DNA of 64,000 nucleotides, taken from positions 31,112,788 through 31,176,787 of the forward strand of contig NC_092090.1 in assembly GCF_045679555.1 (NCBI RefSeq), written 5' to 3'. Of this stretch, positions 1 to 19,834 are shown piece after piece. Each line of letters starts with the position of its first letter. Position 1 is the first letter of the stretch. The position numbers were made by a program, and so were the translations under genes. Under the pieces are notes generated by a model. That model was given only the letters and a program-made list of their open reading frames with translations, made no database searches and was not told the origin of the DNA. This DNA comes from Salvelinus alpinus. Lineage: Eukaryota > Chordata > Actinopteri > Salmoniformes > Salmonidae.

Positions 1-486
1 TTGTTTTTACAGATGAACGTGGTACCTTCAGGCATTTGGAAATTGCTCCCAAGGATGAACCAGACAGATTTTTTTTTCTGAGGTCTTGGCTGATTTCTTT
101 TGATTTTCCCATGATGTCAAGCAAAGAGACACTGAGTTTGAAGGTAGGCCTTGAAATACACCCACACAGGTACACCTCCAATTGACTCAAATGATGTCAA
201 TTAGCCTATCAGAAGCTTCTAAAGCCATGACATGTTTAAAGGCACAGTCAATAACTGGTCATATACACGTAATCTTCTGACCCACTGGAATTGTGATACA
301 GTGAATTATAAGTGAAATAATCTGTCTGTAAACAATTGTTGGAAAAATTACTTGTGTCATGCACAAAGTAGATGTCCTAACCGACTTGCCAAAACTATAA
401 TTTGTTAACAAGAAATTTGTGGAGTGGTTGAAAAATGAGTTTTAATGACTCCAACCTAAGTGTATGTAAACTTTCGACTTCAACTG
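1..486 (-). mobile_element. Tc1/mariner element, truncated 5' part
   Basis: On the minus strand this is the outer end and transposase start of a common salmonid Tc1 family. The terminal repeat ends at 486 (AAGTTTACATACACTTAGG on the minus strand) next to a TA at 487-488. A transposase ATG lies at 112 (MGKSKEIS...), followed by the paired-like DNA-binding start, but a stretch just after the start is missing. The window begins inside the element, so its other end is not seen. A plain DNA transposon relic that cannot encode a full transposase as it stands. Confidence 0.85.
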
Positions 487-488
487 TA

Positions 489-2119
489 TGTTTTTATTTT
501 CAACCTTGTATTATCGCTCAGTCAGTAATAAATGCAGGTGGGTTTACTTCAATCAATCCTCACTGTTTCTACGATTTTGCATTATTAAATATAATTTTTC
601 TAACTATATCCCTGTCCTTTATGTCTCCTTTTCAGTTGTATTTATTCATTGCTTTATGGTGCTGTAGGGAAAATACACTTAAAACTATTATCTGTCTCTT
701 GATGGTGTTCTCCCTGGATACCTCACTTTACGTCACTTTTCACTGCAGACTGTGCTCTGTGCTCCCATCATAGAGCTGTGTCATCACCCAGAATTATTTA
801 CACCTACAGGCTTCGGCTGCCACATAACTGGGCTGGGGGTGGGTGGATGGTGGAGGACGGGGTGGCCTTGTATGCTGCCAGTGGGCCCAGTAAAGTTTCC
901 ACGGCTGCCCACATGTCTATATATTATCTGGCTCGGCCACTGGGGTTCTGCGTACATGGCTGTGATTCCCAGAGGATTTGCTAAAGCCAGTCTGTGATGT
1001 GCTGGAACAATGTGAGGATGAGTCGACTAAAACCACATGACGTGTGAGAAATAGAAATGCTTTCGAGTTCATCACGTGCAGATATGTAACTGAGTCATGC
1101 CAACATACAAATATGCCAACATGTGTTATACAGAGAGCACATAGAGTACGGGAAAATAACTGGTCATATACACTTTCATACAGTTCAAACAGGGGTCTAT
1201 GATTGAGAGCATGGGAGAAATATCCCTGTGTTGGTATTCCTAGGCTAGGAATAGATTGCACCCCAGCTCGGAGGAGGCAAGGGTCTGTGCTATATCTCAG
1301 AACACAAGCAGATGATAAGGGCTGGGTGACAAGCCTCTTCACCCTCTCCCATTTCAGGAACAAGTCAATGGGTTGTTACAGGGAAGTAATGGTCAAGGGG
1401 ACAGTCCAAAAAGTTTGCAGGTTAAACCTCCCAATGTTCAGAAGGGTTTACTTCCCAAAGTCTTGAGCTAACATGAGTTAGTATGAAATACACATGTAAT
1501 ACCATCAATCAAATATACAAGCTTTATACCACGGCTTGGCTGAATTCTCAATTCTGATTAGCAAAAGCTAATGTATAATATGTTGTGTTTGTGTGCTGCT
1601 ACACCAAAGGTTAAGCAAGAGGAATTGCATATCCAAAGTCAGTGCATCTCAGAGTGTCAAATCAATTTCATTAATGCTAAAGAGTTCTTTATCACAGTCT
1701 TTTTCTTTGTTTACATTGCATCCAAGTCTAATCGATGTCAAATGTGCACAATGGTCAGTGAGTCCAACAGTGCGCAGAAGTCAGTGAACACAGACAGCTT
1801 TAAGAAAGGAGATCTCTGAGGACTTCTAGTGGTCATCTGTATTACCACTCCTGTAAGCTTTCTGGTGATAATGATTGACAGTATCATTTGAAACGGTGCT
1901 GTTTCTACATGCTATAGAATGTAAAAGGTCCAGATGTGATTGTGCAATCATTGAGTTGTAGGAGCAAAACTTGCTAATTGTCAGATTCCATTAAGACATT
2001 GGCTTAGACGTTCACATAAATGCTTTTTACAAGAGCAGCAAAAACAGTTATTGTTGATTTGAGCACAATCAATAGTTATTACATTGATAACCATCTTGCA
2101 TACTATATACAGTTAACTA

Positions 2120-2150
<31 letters not shown>

Positions 2151-2184
2151 ACCCTTCTTCAGGACTTCCACTATGTTTCTCCCT
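489..2184. other. Intergenic DNA and spi1 3' UTR/downstream region
   Basis: No convincing gene. The right part lies 3' of the spi1 stop codon and should include its 3' UTR; I could not fix a poly(A) signal. A (CT)n run sits at about 2121-2146. The open frames here (for example 917-1363 minus) have no recognisable domain and look like chance. Confidence 0.5.
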
Positions 2185-9169
<6,985 letters not shown>

Positions 9170-12100
9170 GAAGGCTTCTTCTTGAACCGACCTACTTCAG
9201 GCACTTAGCTTCAATTGTTTCTCACACTCTTTCAAAACTTTTCCCGCACCATTGCACAACGTTTACCAAATTTCCACTCACCAAACGAAACCCAAAATGT
9301 CTGCCTCTGCCTACACAACTTTATCCACTTGTAAGCCAAGCTATTCTCTGGGACTCAAATTTTGTCTAAGAAAATAAAAGAAATTAGCCCTACTCAATGA
9401 CTGAAAATTAAAAGGGAACCTGATATTTTGACTTCTGTATATCTTTGTGGGTGTACACATCTCAGTGTGTCTGGTGGCGGTTCCTGGTCATTGGTGATTT
9501 GTCAGGGGGAGATTCTAACACCTCACATTTATTAAGGCTCAATTGCGTCGCCTCCCAAACCAGCCAATCATTTCAAGGCCTGTCTTAACTGTCAGTCTTC
9601 TAGCACAGCATCATCTGTCAGTGGATAGTATCTTTGCATCTCATTGTGACCATTTTGCCAACCAAACTAAATGTGGTTTTTTTTGTGTGGCTAAAGTGCA
9701 GGTTTCCATATTCATATACCTTGCATACACTATACAAATCTATGTGAATATTACAAATCTAATATTAAACATTTTTAGCATGTTTCAATGCCAGACACCT
9801 TAACATTGTCATCTCACATTTTAAACCGGTTTAATTCCTACTTCTCAGACCAGTATCAGTGTGTACATTGGATTTGGTGTTCAGCAAGGTTCGGCACTTG
9901 GACCCCTGTTATTCCCTATACTATGCTATCCATTCAAATAAACTGGTGTAAATATGTCAATTAAAAAACAAACCAGTAGCTTGAGTTCTAGCCGTATCAA
10001 TGAAATAATGACTCACATACATTGATGAATTCTGCTATATTTCTATCCAAACAATTGTTTCATCTGTGTGTAGATTAGCTGGACAGATAAAATCATGCCA
10101 CTTCCTTTTTGCAATCCTGCAACAGCTGTGGAGATAAAGGGAGAGGAGATAAAATACCTCCTAAGACAATAGTAGTGTTGGTGGGGGGATTCTTGAGAAA
10201 TCGCAAATGTTTTATTCTATTTTCTGACCAAATGTGTTTTTCTCACCATTCACCATTCTTCCTTACAATGAGTACAGTGTACAGTAGCTCTGCTACTAGA
10301 CTCAGATGACCCTCTCTCCTGACCCTATGGGCTGGTTTACAGGACACAGTATGAGTATGCTTTTTTATCCAGGACTAGGCAGTGTCTGGGAAACCAGCCC
10401 TATCTGTCTCAGGTATCTCTCCCTGACACAACATCTCTGTTTTAACTTGAAGAGAAGTGAGGTCACAAGCCTATCCTCCAACTGACAGGCTTGTGTAGAT
10501 TTGGACAGAGGAAGAGTGCATCAGTCTGATAATGACCAGATACTTGAAATACTGTAGACAGTAAGATCCAAATCGCACTGAAGATAATTTCGGAATGATT
10601 ATTATATTCCCTTGGTGGTTCAAAGCTTAATACAACACACAACCCAAAACCCTGTAGTCAAATGTGCTCTATTATGGATGTCCATGTATTATATTGTTTT
10701 TCCTCTCCTTCATCTCTACCAAAGACTATGTTGAATTTTCTGTGAATTGTTATAACCTTATCTGATAATATTTGTATGTGCTAAGTAGCACCAAATACAG
10801 TGCATTCTTTGTTTAATAATCAACATTAACAAAGGCAAACAATCAGTTTGACTTGCTGGTTGCAGTATAACTAGGTAGGCCTGTGCATTTGATGTTGGTG
10901 GACTTTGTTGGATTTTGGTTTACGTGGCTTTTCAGTTTGCCTTGCTTGCATGGTCTGGGGTTATAATTTGAGTCCCCTGCATCCTTATACCACTTGTAGG
11001 TCTGCTGAAACCACACAGCCTGTCCATGGCCCCCATGTTAATCACAGCTGTCTGAGCTAAACTGATGACATTTAGTATTAATACACTATGTGCGTTACAG
11101 CAAGCCCAGCACGCTATTTTCACCACGGCTATTTTCAGAGCACACAAACGACTCTCTTTTTGAATATATCGTTTTTTCTCAAACACAAAAATATGCTGTT
11201 TTGTCATAAATCATTCAGGTTTCCCAGATCTGTTTAAAATGAACAATTAGGTGGAGATTGGTGGACATCTCAGTAAGAGGTCAGTCCCTCAGCCTCATGG
11301 ACAGCACTATAGTTAGTTTGATGAGTATGATATACTGTAATTTCTGTTCCCCTGTACTTTGCTTTACAGAGTATATCCACATACAGGTCTACTACATAAG
11401 GCTTCAGATTACTAGGCCTTCGACAGCTAAGAACAAGATGAAAGTTAAACAGTGTGCTCATCCCATTTTGGGAAAGACAAGAAACCACTTTCAGTTCTGT
11501 GTTTGAATGAATGGCTCAATATATTAAATGTGTATTGAAATTACATTTCTTACAATGTAAAAAGCTACAGGAAATAGGCAGATAACGTTCCAACAGAATC
11601 AGGCCTATGATTTGGTTTTACATTTCTACTGTTAGTCAACTTCAGTCTTGACCATCATCATTTTCAGCATCACACATGCACGCACACACACACACACACA
11701 CTCACACCCCCACACACACACCACTATGTAAAAGAGGAACTGGGAAATTCTCTTTTAGATTCAGTTCCTTATGGGGGGGTTGCTGTGAATGACTCCATTT
11801 GTGTGTCTAAACTTCAGTATGATCTAGGCCGCAAAACTTAAAATATAAATATATAGGGGTATTTCAGTGATTGTCTTGTCTGATCACGTTGGGCCATTTC
11901 ATACAGTAAGGAAACACAATACGTACCATATTTTATCAGTCTCTGACAGATCAGATGTTTGGTAAAACATAGTAGATAAAATGTCTACTGTGTTTGGTTT
12001 CCAGCAATGACTTGTGGACAAAGCTCCTGGACACATAAAGCCTTTTACTGGAATATAAATACTTAATTAATGGCAATACTTAATAAAACATGCTTTTTAA

Positions 12101-12628
12101 TAAAAGACTAGGTCTGGGAAACCAGCCCAGAAGTTCAGTGTGTAACTTTGCTACAGGCACACGGATGCTGTTGTGTTTACTGTATCACGTGCACCCATGG
12201 ACGCTTTGGTTTTAGGCTACGAAAGCGAGTGACTGAGTACTCAACAACTTGAGATGTCTGAATGCAGTTATGTTCACAAGATGCATATCTCTGATGGCTA
12301 AAGCATCCTTATAAGCAAGCAGTCACATTGACACCTCTTACTTAACAGCCCCTTATGGCTTTAATACCCTGAGTTCTCAGGGCCACAGTGTGACATTAGT
12401 ACTCATTTAGCAATACAGACAATACACTGGAGGGGGACTCAGTCAGGGTCTCAACTTACTGTTTTGAGTTAGAATAGTAGAATACACAAGATGCAATTTT
12501 GAAATTTAGTTGTGCATCAGGAGTTTTTCTCTTGTTACGTCAGTCACTGACAGTCAGTCAATTAGCCCGTCAGCTAAATATTTTTTTGATTGTTAAGTTA
12601 GTCTAGCTACTGTATCTAAACTTCTAGT
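9170..12628. other. spi1 5' UTR, promoter side and upstream intergenic DNA
   Basis: The spi1 5' UTR and promoter must lie just right of 9169. I see no clear TATA box there, in keeping with TATA-less PU.1 promoters in mammals. The rest is AT-rich non-coding DNA with a short CA-rich run at about 11675-11722. Open frames up to 91 codons have no recognisable features. Confidence 0.45.
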
Positions 12629-13927
12629 TTAACACCATAGTACCCTCCAAACTTGTCATCAAGCTCGAGACCCTCGGGCTCGACCCCGCCCTGTGCAACT
12701 GGGTACTGGACTTCCTGACGGGCCGCCCCCAGGTGGTGAGGGTAGGTAACAACATCTCCACCCCGCTGATACTCAACACTGGGGCCCCACAAGGGTGCGT
12801 TCTGAGCCCTCTCCTGTACTCCCTGTTCACCCACGACTGCGTGGCCATGCACGCCTCCAACTCAATCATCAAGTTTGCAGACGACACTACAGTGGTAGGC
12901 TTGATTACCAACAACGACGAGACGGCCTACAGGGAGGAGGTGAGGGCCCTCGGAGTGTGGTGTCAGGAAAATAACCTCACACTCAACGTCAACAAAACAA
13001 AGGAGATGATCGTGGACTTCAGGAAACAGCAGAGGGAGTACCCCCCTATCCACATCGACGGGACAGTAGTGGAGAGGGTAGAAAGTTTTAAGTTCCTCAG
13101 CGTACACATCACGGACAAACTGAATTGGTCCACCCACACAGACAGTGTGGTGAAGAAGGCGCAGCAGCGCCTTTTCAACCTCAGGAGGCTGAAGAAATTC
13201 GGCTTGTCACCAAAAGCACTCACAAACTTTTACAGATGCACAATCGAGAGCATCCTTTCGGGCTGTATCACCGCCTGGTGCAGCAACTGCACCGCCCACA
13301 ACCGTAAGGCTCTCCAGAGGGTAGTGAGGTCTGCACAACCCATCACCGGGGGCAAACTACCTGCCCTCCAGGACACCTACACCACCCGATGTCACAGGAA
13401 GGCCATAAAGATCATCAAGGACAACAACCACCCGAGCCACTGCCTGTTCACCCCGCTATCATCCAGAAGGCGAGGTCAGTACAGGTGCATCAAAGCAGGG
13501 ACCGAGAGACTGAAAAACAGCTTCTATCTCAAGGCCATCAGACTGTTAAACAGCCACCACTAACATTGAGTGGCTGCTGCCATACATGTAAAAAATGTAT
13601 CACTAGCCACTTTAAACAATGCCACTTAATATAATGTTTACATACCCTACATTACTCATCTCATATCTATATACTGTACTCGATACCATCTACTGCATCT
13701 TGCCTATGCCGTTCTGTACCATCACTCATTCATATATCATTATATACATATTCTTCATCCCTTTACACTTGTGTGTATAAGGTAGCTGTTGTAAAATTGT
13801 TAGGTTAGATTACTCGTTGGTTATTACTGCATTGTCGGAACTAGAAGCACAAGCATTTCGCTACACTCACATTAACATCTGCTAACCATGTGTATGTGAC
13901 AAATAAAATTTGATTTGATTTGATTTA
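12629..13927 (+). mobile_element. LINE 3' end (CR1/L2/Rex-like), 5'-truncated
   Basis: An open frame at 12733-13563 (276 codons) encodes the last part of a non-LTR reverse transcriptase. It has [16 protein letters not shown], the catalytic FADDTTVVG box at about residues 48-56, and a C-terminal thumb-like region ending RLLNSHH. Homology starts upstream near 12629, so the copy is 5'-truncated. The 3' end is a short TTTGATTTGATT repeat tail after AATAAAA rather than poly(A), as in L2/CR1-type fish LINEs. The uninterrupted frame suggests a fairly young insertion. Exact clade not certain. Confidence 0.85.
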
Positions 13928-14189
13928 GTAATCATGGTCCAATTACCAACCGGGGAGCCCCATTGATTTTGTTTTCACTCTCACTCAAATATCATATTAA
14001 AAATTGCAAACATTTCTCTCCACCCAATGGCAACTTTTTTAGAATTGCAGGAAATTAGCTGTTAAAACTGCAAAACCTTCTTTCCCCCTCATGGAAAAAT
14101 GTGTAAAATTGCAAAAAACTTTCTTTAAAACTGCCGTATTTTCATTATGCCCCATGGCAAAATGTGTAGAATGTACTCTAAAACGTAGA

Positions 14190-14471
14190 GATGCAATATG
14201 CAGAAATTGCTCCGCCGTTTCCTGGTTGCTAAAATTCTAATAGTTGGCCAAATTTCTGTTTATGTGACAAAACAAGCAATATTTTCAATAACCAAAAATA
14301 TTGTATTTTTAGCTGTTTGAAGCTGGTGTACAAAACCAAAGGTAAAAGTCGCAAAAACAAAACTTAGGAACTGGAAGCATAGAAATAGCGCACAAGAATG
14401 ACATATCTATAACTCACATTTCTATGTACATTTGGTCTGGTTGCCCAAAAAGTTGCAACATATTGCAGCTT
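14190..14471. mobile_element. MITE with GATGCAATATG ends
   Basis: The left end reads GATGCAATATGCAGAAATTG and the right end, on the minus strand, AGCTGCAATATGTTGCAAC. The inside holds sequence common in salmonid genomes (CGCCGTTTCCTGGTTGCTAA, TTTGAAGCTGGTGTACAAAA). Non-coding and non-autonomous. The preceding 13928-14189 holds several diverged AATGTGTAGAATTGCA-like units and nothing else recognisable. Confidence 0.55.
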
Positions 14472-15161
14472 ACATTTTTTTCTCTCTGCTGCAAAATGTT
14501 TTGCTTGCAAGGTGGCACCCCCCCACCCCAAAATGTTTTTGCTTAGGGCCCCCAAAAGCCTAGAGTCTTTTGCAACTGACTGCATATGTGGGTATGGATG
14601 TGGATATGGATATGCAGACCGAGTTCAGATTTTTTGTGGCCCCCATCCCCATCAAAGTTGCCCATACCTGGTTTAAACCAATTTCAGTAAAAAACATTTT
14701 TACAAGCTGTTTCTTTTACAGTGGCAAAAGACTGCATTCTTAAGGATTGCAAAATAGTCACAATGCAGGCCTACATTTCTAGGCAGGACTATATCTGGCA
14801 TTAAATGGAAACCTTTGATTACTCATATGTCATAATCTGTTAGTTTAATTCGAACAGACAGAGAGCCTCTACTAGACCTCTGTGGCCTCACACTTTCGGG
14901 TCATGAGAACGTACCCACAGACCCTCTCACAAGGGTATGACATGCAAGACCACTGACTGTGGAAAACAGGATACAGAGACCGTCGCAACAGGAAATGTTG
15001 CACTCTTTGTCTATTGTTTGACCAAAATTTCTCCAGATCAATGTCCACACTGTGCTGGTTTTGACAGCATTTACGTAATCATCCTCTGACAAACTCTCTT
15101 GAACAACTAGAGTAATTTAGCTTGAATAGTTGGAAACATGTTACAGCCCAGTAAAACATTC

Positions 15162-15366
15162 GATAACACTTTATTTGGATAGGGAGTTGGAAAATCCGGA
15201 CTATGTTGATAAGCTACTGCTTGCTAAGGTTATGGTTAGGGTTAGGTTTAGAATAAGGGTTAGGATAATGGTTAGGATTAGAGCTAAGGTTAGTAGATAG
15301 TTAGTTGAAATGTTACTGATAGTGTCTGTAAAGCATCTACAGATGGACTATCCAAATAGTGTTACC
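15162..15366. mobile_element. MITE with degenerate TTAGGG core
   Basis: Inverted ends GATAACACTTTATTTGGATAG and, on the minus strand, GGTAACACTATTTGGATAG. The core has several GGTTAGGGTTAGG-like repeats that look telomeric but are inside the element. No coding potential. Confidence 0.7.
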
Positions 15367-16367
15367 AAACATTCTTCATTCTAGTTATTATTTAAAGAGT
15401 ACTGTTATTAGTTTTGATGTGCTGACAACATATTCTAAAACAAGTAATTACATTTAGAAGAAACAAATTAAGACCAATGTGGATACAAAGTATTAGCTGC
15501 CAATGATGACCATAGGTCTACTGCCTAGATGTTAACTAAAGATAACTTTTAAAGGTACATTTTTACTCTTGATGTAACCCATTGACTCTCAGTCAAAGAT
15601 AAAATATACTATTAATGATCAACAACGGTAAATTAGTATTTATTTTTCAACAAATTATAACGCAAGACTATCAAATCAAATAATGGATAAGGATATAATG
15701 CAAACTGTAACCTAGTGATCTACAAAGGCCAAATTGCCTCTCAAATTGCCTCTTTACTCCATTCAATAAAAAGTAGCAAGAATACCAATACTAGTAATAC
15801 AGATATATCTCTAAGCTGAAACCAGCATAAAAACATATTTCATAACATTACAATCTGTATCAAAGGATGCTCATGGGAAGAAACGCCTCCTGTCTCTCTC
15901 AGTCCAGCCAGCCTCACTCTTACCGTCACTCTCATAAGTCTTCCAGGAGCAGCATGGATAGTAGTACGCTCTCTGTGAATGCAGGAGAATCTCACTGAGT
16001 CGGTTAAAGCAAATTGCCACAGAGAGCAAGAAATCTGAGATTTCTATAACTTAACTAGGGAACTAAAAACTTCCTTAAATTTTACCAATTTAACCTGGAA
16101 CTCAAAAGATTTTCTTCTCCTTCTCCTTCTTCCTTAAACCAGATGGTAACTAAACAGCTTGCCACAAAGCAAAGCTTGATTAGAGGTAGTGGTCGAGGTA
16201 GTCATCTGTGATCTGATTTCTGCTCCCTCTGTGGAGCCACTTGCTCCTTCCAGGCCTTATACTGCAGGTGCAATTCAGTAGTATGCCATAGACTCCATTA
16301 GATTACCATATGATGAACTGAACACCACGGGCCCTTATTGATTTGGATGTATATCAGAGAGTTGTTT
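15367..16367. other. Intergenic DNA without recognised features
   Basis: AT-rich DNA upstream of spi1. I see no gene, RNA gene or clear repeat structure here, only a short pyrimidine-rich stretch near 16100-16130. Confidence 0.4.
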
Positions 16368-16372
16368 ATAAT

Positions 16373-16835
16373 TATCACGAATCAAGGTAAGACCCAGATG
16401 CAGACACGTCGAATTGACAATGGTTTAATATGCCAACAGGGACAGGCAATAGACAGGTCAAGGCAGGCAGGGGTCAGTGAACAAGAGGTGGGGCAACGGT
16501 ACCGAACGGCAGGCAGGCTCAGGGTAGGCAGAGGTCAAACAATCCAGAGGTGGGGCAAAGGTACAGGTCGGCAGGCAAGCTCAGGGGCAGGCAGAGTGGT
16601 AAGGCAGGCGGGCTCAGAGTCAGGACAGGCAAGGGTAAAAACCAGGAGGGCGAGAAAAAGAGAAACTGGGAAAAGCAGGCGATGCGAACAAAAACGCTGG
16701 TTGACATGACAAACAGGCAACGGACAAACAGAGAACACAGGTATAAATATACAGGGGATAATGGGGAAGATGGGCGACACCTGGAGGGGTGTGGAGACAA
16801 TCACAAGGACAGGTGAAACAGATCAGGGTGTGACA
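16373..16835 (-). mobile_element. Solo LTR, related family
   Basis: A 463-bp unit whose minus strand starts TGTCACACCCTGATCTG, flanked by 5-bp duplications ATAAT (16368-16372 and 16836-16840). It is rich in GGCAGGCAGG-type repeats and has a TATAAATAT-like box near 16742-16750 (as written on the plus strand). The open frames on both strands are by-products of the composition. Fossil; no internal region remains. Confidence 0.7.
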
Positions 16836-16840
16836 ATAAT

Positions 16841-18020
16841 TGAACGGAGTGAACACACACTGCTATGGCCGTGGGTTATTCAAATGTAAGTCGTAGTTAT
16901 TTGTTTTGTCTACTGTCTACCCAGATAATAAAGAACTGGTTGTACGCATATATGTTGGAGGATAATCAGAATATTAGATCCCCAAAAAACATTCTCGAAA
17001 AAGCGAGCAACTGTCAGGAAAATTATGGTTTTCAGAACATGGCCTGGATAGACAGGCTGCAGAGAGGACCCTGACCCTGGTTTCCTGCCTGACTGACACC
17101 AGCAGTTTCGTTGGCCGTCATCTCTTTCACAATGACATGGAGCCGCCCCTGACAGGCGTGCAAGGGGACATCCAGATTTCTCACTTCTTATTCCCGATTC
17201 CTCATTTTCCCCAATGCACTCGGCTTTACAAGATCCAACCATCAGACAAGGCTTGGATAGAAGACAAAGTTAAATCACATGGCCCATTGACAAGCACACA
17301 CACACACACATGCACGCACACGCACACACTATGTTTTCCATAAACTCTGCTTCATGGACCCTTGTCCCACCAACCATAAGTTCCTCTTTCTATATGCATT
17401 GCTCAAGTCAGCCAGGGATGACTCATAGTGCGGACATTATTCATGTTTCTGTTATCTTAACCTCTCACAAACAATCTGAATGTGTTCTCAAGGCCCTCGT
17501 GTGTCCATTGTGTTGCATTGTGTTGTTCATTGTTTTTGTTTTTTCAAGATGGTAGGGATAAAAACAGCAAACAGAGGACATAGAAGGGACAGTATGTGGG
17601 TATGTGCGGGTGTATTGTGGTGGAAGGTGGGGTGTGTATTTTTGTGTTTGGAAAAGTCAAGTTAAGTGAGTAAAAAAGGGAAATGGTTGCAAATGCCAGA
17701 GCCCATGTGTGTCTGCAAGCAGGAGTTAGGACAGAGAGAGTTTTCAATTTTGTGCAGATATGGGATATACATTTTAAAATAAATATTGTCTGATCATGAT
17801 GAAGCGGTCCCCAACCCTGTACCCTAGACACAGAGCGACCCACACACTAAGGAGAAATCCTTATCTGTTTCATCGGCGTACTGCAAGTAGCCTATATCCA
17901 GCCAAGACAGAAAAATAAAGGTGGTCAGTGACCCACTAAAGCAGCACTGCCCCCTCAAGTGTCTGAGCCTGCCTGGCAGGGTTGGTCCAATAAAGCCAAA
18001 GCCCCCGGATGGCTGAGCAT
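16841..18020. other. Intergenic DNA, left flank of the ERV
   Basis: No recognisable gene. A CA-rich run lies at about 17296-17330. The last ~90 bp before the ERV, together with the DNA on its right side, may belong to one older relic (see findings). Confidence 0.35.
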
Positions 18021-18025
18021 AATAT

Positions 18026-18659
18026 TGTCACGAGAATTTTGAATCCCATTGAAAATAACAATCAATCAATAGCTTTGACCAATCCCCGAGGTTTGTAAGA
18101 CCATGGGTTTAATAATAATTAGTCAAAGACTCAGCTTATGCAAAAGGTTAGTACAGTTGATTCACGAGAACGTTCTCAAGTCCACAATACAAAGACATCC
18201 AATTTATAGCGGCGCACATACTTCCACCCAAACAGTAGATATCATACGCACATACATACACACGAACAGTAGGTATCCTACATACATACTGTATCACTAC
18301 CCAGCCAACAAAGATTATGGAGACCGTGAGAAGCACTCCCTGTCCTCCCCCAAGATTAGGGAAACCGTGAGATGTACTCCCTGCCCTCTCCCAAATCTCT
18401 CAGTGGCCTCTAGCCAAGGTCGGCACCGAATTTTGCTCAGACAGTCTGTGTTTAAGACACTATAAAGACATATTGTACAGATATATTGTTTTACCCTAAT
18501 TCTGACTAAAACTACACACATCATTTATTATAATTTTACTGACTAAAACTACACACATCATTAATAATAATTGTATGATTCTAATCAATTTCATACAATT
18601 ATATGGTTTCAGGGTGGAATATTCTAATCATTCATTTAAACATATAAATTCCATTAAAA
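18026..18659 (-). repeat. ERV 3' LTR
   Basis: On the minus strand it has U3, a TATAAATTGG box (near 18201-18210), an ATTAAA-type poly(A) signal and a CGTGACA end. It pairs with 28817-29411 and has a short internal duplication that makes it longer. A purine-rich tract (AAGGGTGGA) precedes it on the minus strand. Confidence 0.85.
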
Positions 18660-18979
18660 ATCCACCCTTAATGACTAAATAATACACCCTGATACCTCAA
18701 ACACTATATGGAAACATGAATGGTATACAAGAATAATCCAAACCAATACATGTATGTACATTCAATATTCATCAATGACTGTTATAGGCCTATATCCAAT
18801 CATAACGCTTCCTGTTAGGATTTTTATTACAATCTTCATAAAAAACAGTCTAAACATTAAAAATACTCATCCAACATTGGCTCCTCGTAGTTAAAAGAAA
18901 CGGAGCCATCTCCTAGGCCTGGAGGCCTGTATTCGTCATCCCACTGGCCGGAGCTCGGAATCGGTCCTTATCTCACCAT

Positions 18980-19150
18980 CTGTTGCGTCATTGACCTCTC
19001 CAGAGTCCTGGTGATCAAACCTCTCACACATGGGACCAAACAACATCCACACAGAACCAAAACACTCATACAGGTGAAAGTTGACCACAACACAGTGATT
19101 ATGACAGTTTTCCATTTCCCAAACACACTGTCAAACCAATTTGTTCAAGA
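18980..19150 (-). pseudogene. Relic of retroviral env transmembrane subunit end
   Basis: The minus strand reads as the end of an envelope TM subunit: a tryptophan-bearing pre-membrane segment, a hydrophobic membrane span and a Cys-rich inner boundary (CGCCLVPCVRGL), followed by a tail. This matches gamma-like fish ERV envelopes. Part of the broken ERV. Confidence 0.65.
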
Positions 19151-19834
19151 ATTATCCACCCCAGAGTTCTTTGCTAATTCATGAGCTAATGTGGTTAATG
19201 GCTGAAAGGTAATCGTTAATGTGACTAACTTAGGTTTGGAAGTACAGGAGAAAAATCTTAACCTAACAGCACCTATAACTGATGTAGGGTGGGCTCGTAC
19301 CAGCAAAGGACGCATACGACAGAAACTACCAAAAAGGGTGGTTAGGAACTTGCGCCCCAGGGTTATTGGTCCAACCAGTTAGAGTTAGTCATCAGAGACC
19401 AGTTATAGGAGGCTAAAGTAGGCACAGGAGGAGTTTTGACCAGGATGGGAGTAGCTTTGTCTAGATGGATGCTATTGGCATCCTCAGGGAAGTTACAGAT
19501 TAATACAAAGCTACTGTATGAATCAAATAGGTGAAGACCATACCACTACGTTCTTTTGGTGGTTGACAATAAATAAAAATGTGGATTGGATTAATGACCT
19601 CCATTATAATCAACAGAGATTCGTGAATGATACTGGGGATGCTGGGGATGCAGTAAAGGGGTTCTCTGACTAATTATACGCCACCTCCCTCATGACCTGG
19701 TAAAATAGACTGACTCTTGATATGTTATTGGCAGAAAAGGGCGGGGCATGTAGAATGATTGGGGTTCATTGCTGTACGTTTATTTTTTAAATAACACAGC
19801 TCCAGATGGATCAGTGACCAAGGCCCTGGTTGGG

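Noticed and set aside
917-1363. 148-codon minus-strand open frame
   Set aside because: No domain, no signal or splice context, low-complexity-free but unmatched to anything I know. Most likely chance.
12624-13223. Minus-strand frames of 78-96 codons
   Set aside because: Shadows of the LINE reverse transcriptase frame.
15210-15300. Interstitial telomere
   Set aside because: The TTAGGG-like units are few, degenerate and enclosed by MITE inverted ends.
16338-16856. Several overlapping open frames on both strands
   Set aside because: All lie in the GC-richer repeat units of a solo LTR and show repetitive composition, not a protein.
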